A stretch of DNA of 64,000 bases from Bacteroidales bacterium. Its GTDB lineage: Bacteria > Bacteroidota > Bacteroidia > Bacteroidales > F082. The notes under the pieces were generated by a model. It saw only the letters and a program-made list of their open reading frames with translations. It had not been told where the DNA came from and did not search any database. Positions 62,733 through 64,000 of this stretch are shown here, in pieces (position 1 is the first letter of the stretch; every line of letters begins with the position of its first letter). Both the position numbers and the translations under genes were made by a program. The stretch covers positions 1 through 64,000 of the forward strand of contig JAKSMU010000005.1 of the NCBI GenBank assembly GCA_024400455.1, in the 5' to 3' direction.

Positions 62733-64000
62733 TCAAAAATCCTTCGAATACAGATTGGTCATAAATTGCTCCCATTGCTCATGCGACACGCCATGTTTAA
62801 GCATGTAATCTGCAAAATCAGCGAATGTATATGTTTCCATTTTGTTGATATGCTTGTAAAACCCTTGGCATATCTCCATAAAACGGTGTTCGCCGACATC
62901 TTTTGCAAGAAGATGCAAGCAATATGGAGTTTTCACGTAGGTTACATAAAACGAGCCGCTGCCGTCAATCCCCATCAGGTTGTTTTCTACTTGAAAAATG
63001 GATGGGAAACCATCAAGCAGTTTGCCATATTTTTCCATCCTTTTAATAAAAACACTATCAATGCTGGTTTTCTCTGGTGTGCCAAAATAAACCGAAACGA
63101 ACTCCGTCATAGATTCGTTAAAGAAATAATAAGAAGAATCGTTGCGGCAAGGCAATTTTGTGTTAAAGCAATGCACCGTTTCATGACACCACTGATAGTC
63201 GTTCCAGAAAGACGTGTCCATAACGATAAACCAATTTTCATCATCAATATCGTAGGCCGCTCCCCAACACGATTCGTCATCATTGTCTACAAGGGTTGTG
63301 TAGGTGTCAATATACTCCAGGCTTGCAACTCTCTTGTTGAAAAAGCTTGACAAGTTATCGATTACACTTGCAACATTTGATGGCAGGCGACTTTTTGGAT
63401 GGCTTTCTTCATCAGGCTCCCAATCGTGCCAATCTCCGGTTATTGTATCTTGCCATGCATTATTGCCTTTGAACAAGAATGCGGTGATGTCAGGGTTTTC
63501 AGAAAGAGTGTCATTAACGTAATACTCCAAATTTATCAGAAAGGCATTAATGGTTGGATTATTTAAATTATGCATCGTAAAACGATTGTCTTTGTGGACG
63601 TATGGACCCTCCAAAAACATGTTGATGCCATCTGCGCAAATAACGTTTATTTCATCAAACTCCATGTTGGAACTTGTGAAAAACATCGAATGCCATCCTG
63701 ATTGATACATGGTAATTCCACCGAATGCCATTTTGTATTTGTACAACATGAGTGAATTCGGGTTAAAATAGAATGAAATGTCTATTGTGTCATAGCCTTG
63801 ATTATCAATGGCAACGCCAACATTAGATAAATCGAATTGCAAAGGCTCTTTGTTCCCGTTGTCAACCCCATACACTTCCATGTTGTTGTAGAAAAATGGT
63901 AGTAGTGCTGGGTGAAAGTTGCACACTTCAAGGTCTAATTTCACGCTGTCCCCCAGATGTTTCTCTATTGTAACTCTTTGTGCCACATGGCAGCAATAAT
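62733..64000 (-). CDS. HExxH metallopeptidase-like protein (partial, N-terminus beyond right edge)
   Basis: At least 417 aa. The frame stays open through 64000, so the true start is outside the window; a GTG at 63986 is not a convincing start. The zinc motif is WCHETVHCFN (HETVH) with NESMTEFVSVYFG about 20 residues on, giving a gluzincin-type HExxH...E site. The N-terminal 200 residues are beta-rich (VKLDLEVCNFHPALLPFFYN) and resemble nothing I know. It shares the site type with the RiPP-operon peptidase at 60489 but is separated from that operon by the GC-rich element. Possibly a surface or periplasmic peptidase. Confidence 0.78.
   Translation of the reverse strand, partial: YCCHVAQRVTIEKHLGDSVKLDLEVCNFHPALLPFFYNNMEVYGVDNGNKEPLQFDLSNVGVAIDNQGYDTIDISFYFNPNSLMLYKYKMAFGGITMYQSGWHSMFFTSSNMEFDEINVICADGINMFLEGPYVHKDNRFTMHNLNNPTINAFLINLEYYVNDTLSENPDITAFLFKGNNAWQDTITGDWHDWEPDEESHPKSRLPSNVASVIDNLSSFFNKRVASLEYIDTYTTLVDNDDESCWGAAYDIDDENWFIVMDTSFWNDYQWCHETVHCFNTKLPCRNDSSYYFFNESMTEFVSVYFGTPEKTSIDSVFIKRMEKYGKLLDGFPSIFQVENNLMGIDGSGSFYVTYVKTPYCLHLLAKDVGEHRFMEICQGFYKHINKMETYTFADFADYMLKHGVSHEQWEQFMTNLYSKDF

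Noticed and set aside
62414-63350. Long plus-strand frames including a 287-codon one
   Set aside because: They start in the repeat patch and run antisense through the metallopeptidase gene, which has clear motifs on the minus strand.

Overview
This 64 kb window comes from a Bacteroidales-type genome (phylum Bacteroidota). The main evidence is the promoter form: many genes and both tRNAs are preceded by the Bacteroidota -7 element TAnnTTTG, sometimes with TTG 19-22 bases upstream, and Shine-Dalgarno sites are weak. The gene families agree: a GG-Bacteroidales peptide cluster, a GH109-like lipoprotein, a two-subunit transketolase, a TGS-domain nucleoside kinase and BT4734/DUF3987 mobile-element genes. 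I cannot name a genus.

Layout. (1) 1-33 kb is an accessory island rich in genome-defence genes. A leftward type I restriction-modification operon (hsdR, a small winged-helix gene, hsdM, hsdS running off the left edge) is followed by an AAA/DUF4143 ATPase with 33-bp operator-like repeats, a zinc-ribbon protein, and a leftward four-gene Wadjet-type SMC operon (jetA-jetB-jetC-jetD). Next is a poorly understood section (13.7-17.5 kb) with two unknown genes, a DnaQ-like exonuclease, a cluster of AATCTATTT motifs and two arrays of 11-bp tandem repeats, one in the leader of an unknown small protein. Then come three transcription units of large DNA-processing machines: a DEDDh-RecQ-UvrD triple fusion, an SbcD-SbcC pair, and a 1777-aa transglutaminase/DUF4011/SF1 helicase/Vsr-like nuclease.

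(2) 33-49 kb is a core block: TGS-uridine-kinase-like protein, TPR lipoprotein, recA, peroxiredoxin, nth, LolC/E-like permease, alkaline phosphatase, split transketolase, a sugar-kinase-like APH protein divergent from a GH109-like glycosidase (plausibly amino-sugar/mucin glycan use), MalY-type aminotransferase, tRNA-Tyr, an RRM protein and tRNA-Arg.

(3) 49-54 kb, just after tRNA-Arg, looks like part of an integrated element: unknown gene, excisionase-like HTH, BT4734-type protein, PriCT-2/DUF3987 primase-helicase and two small genes. No integrase is seen.

(4) 54.3-62.1 kb is a leftward RiPP operon of the GG-Bacteroidales type: a Cys-rich precursor with a GG leader, a secreted HExxH metallopeptidase, a radical SAM maturase, a degenerate pseudo-radical-SAM protein, a C39-peptidase ABC exporter and an HlyD-type adaptor. 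A GC-rich, apparently non-coding patch with 21-bp repeats separates it from a second HExxH protein that runs off the right edge.

Assignments rest on motifs and family knowledge read by eye; no database search was run.
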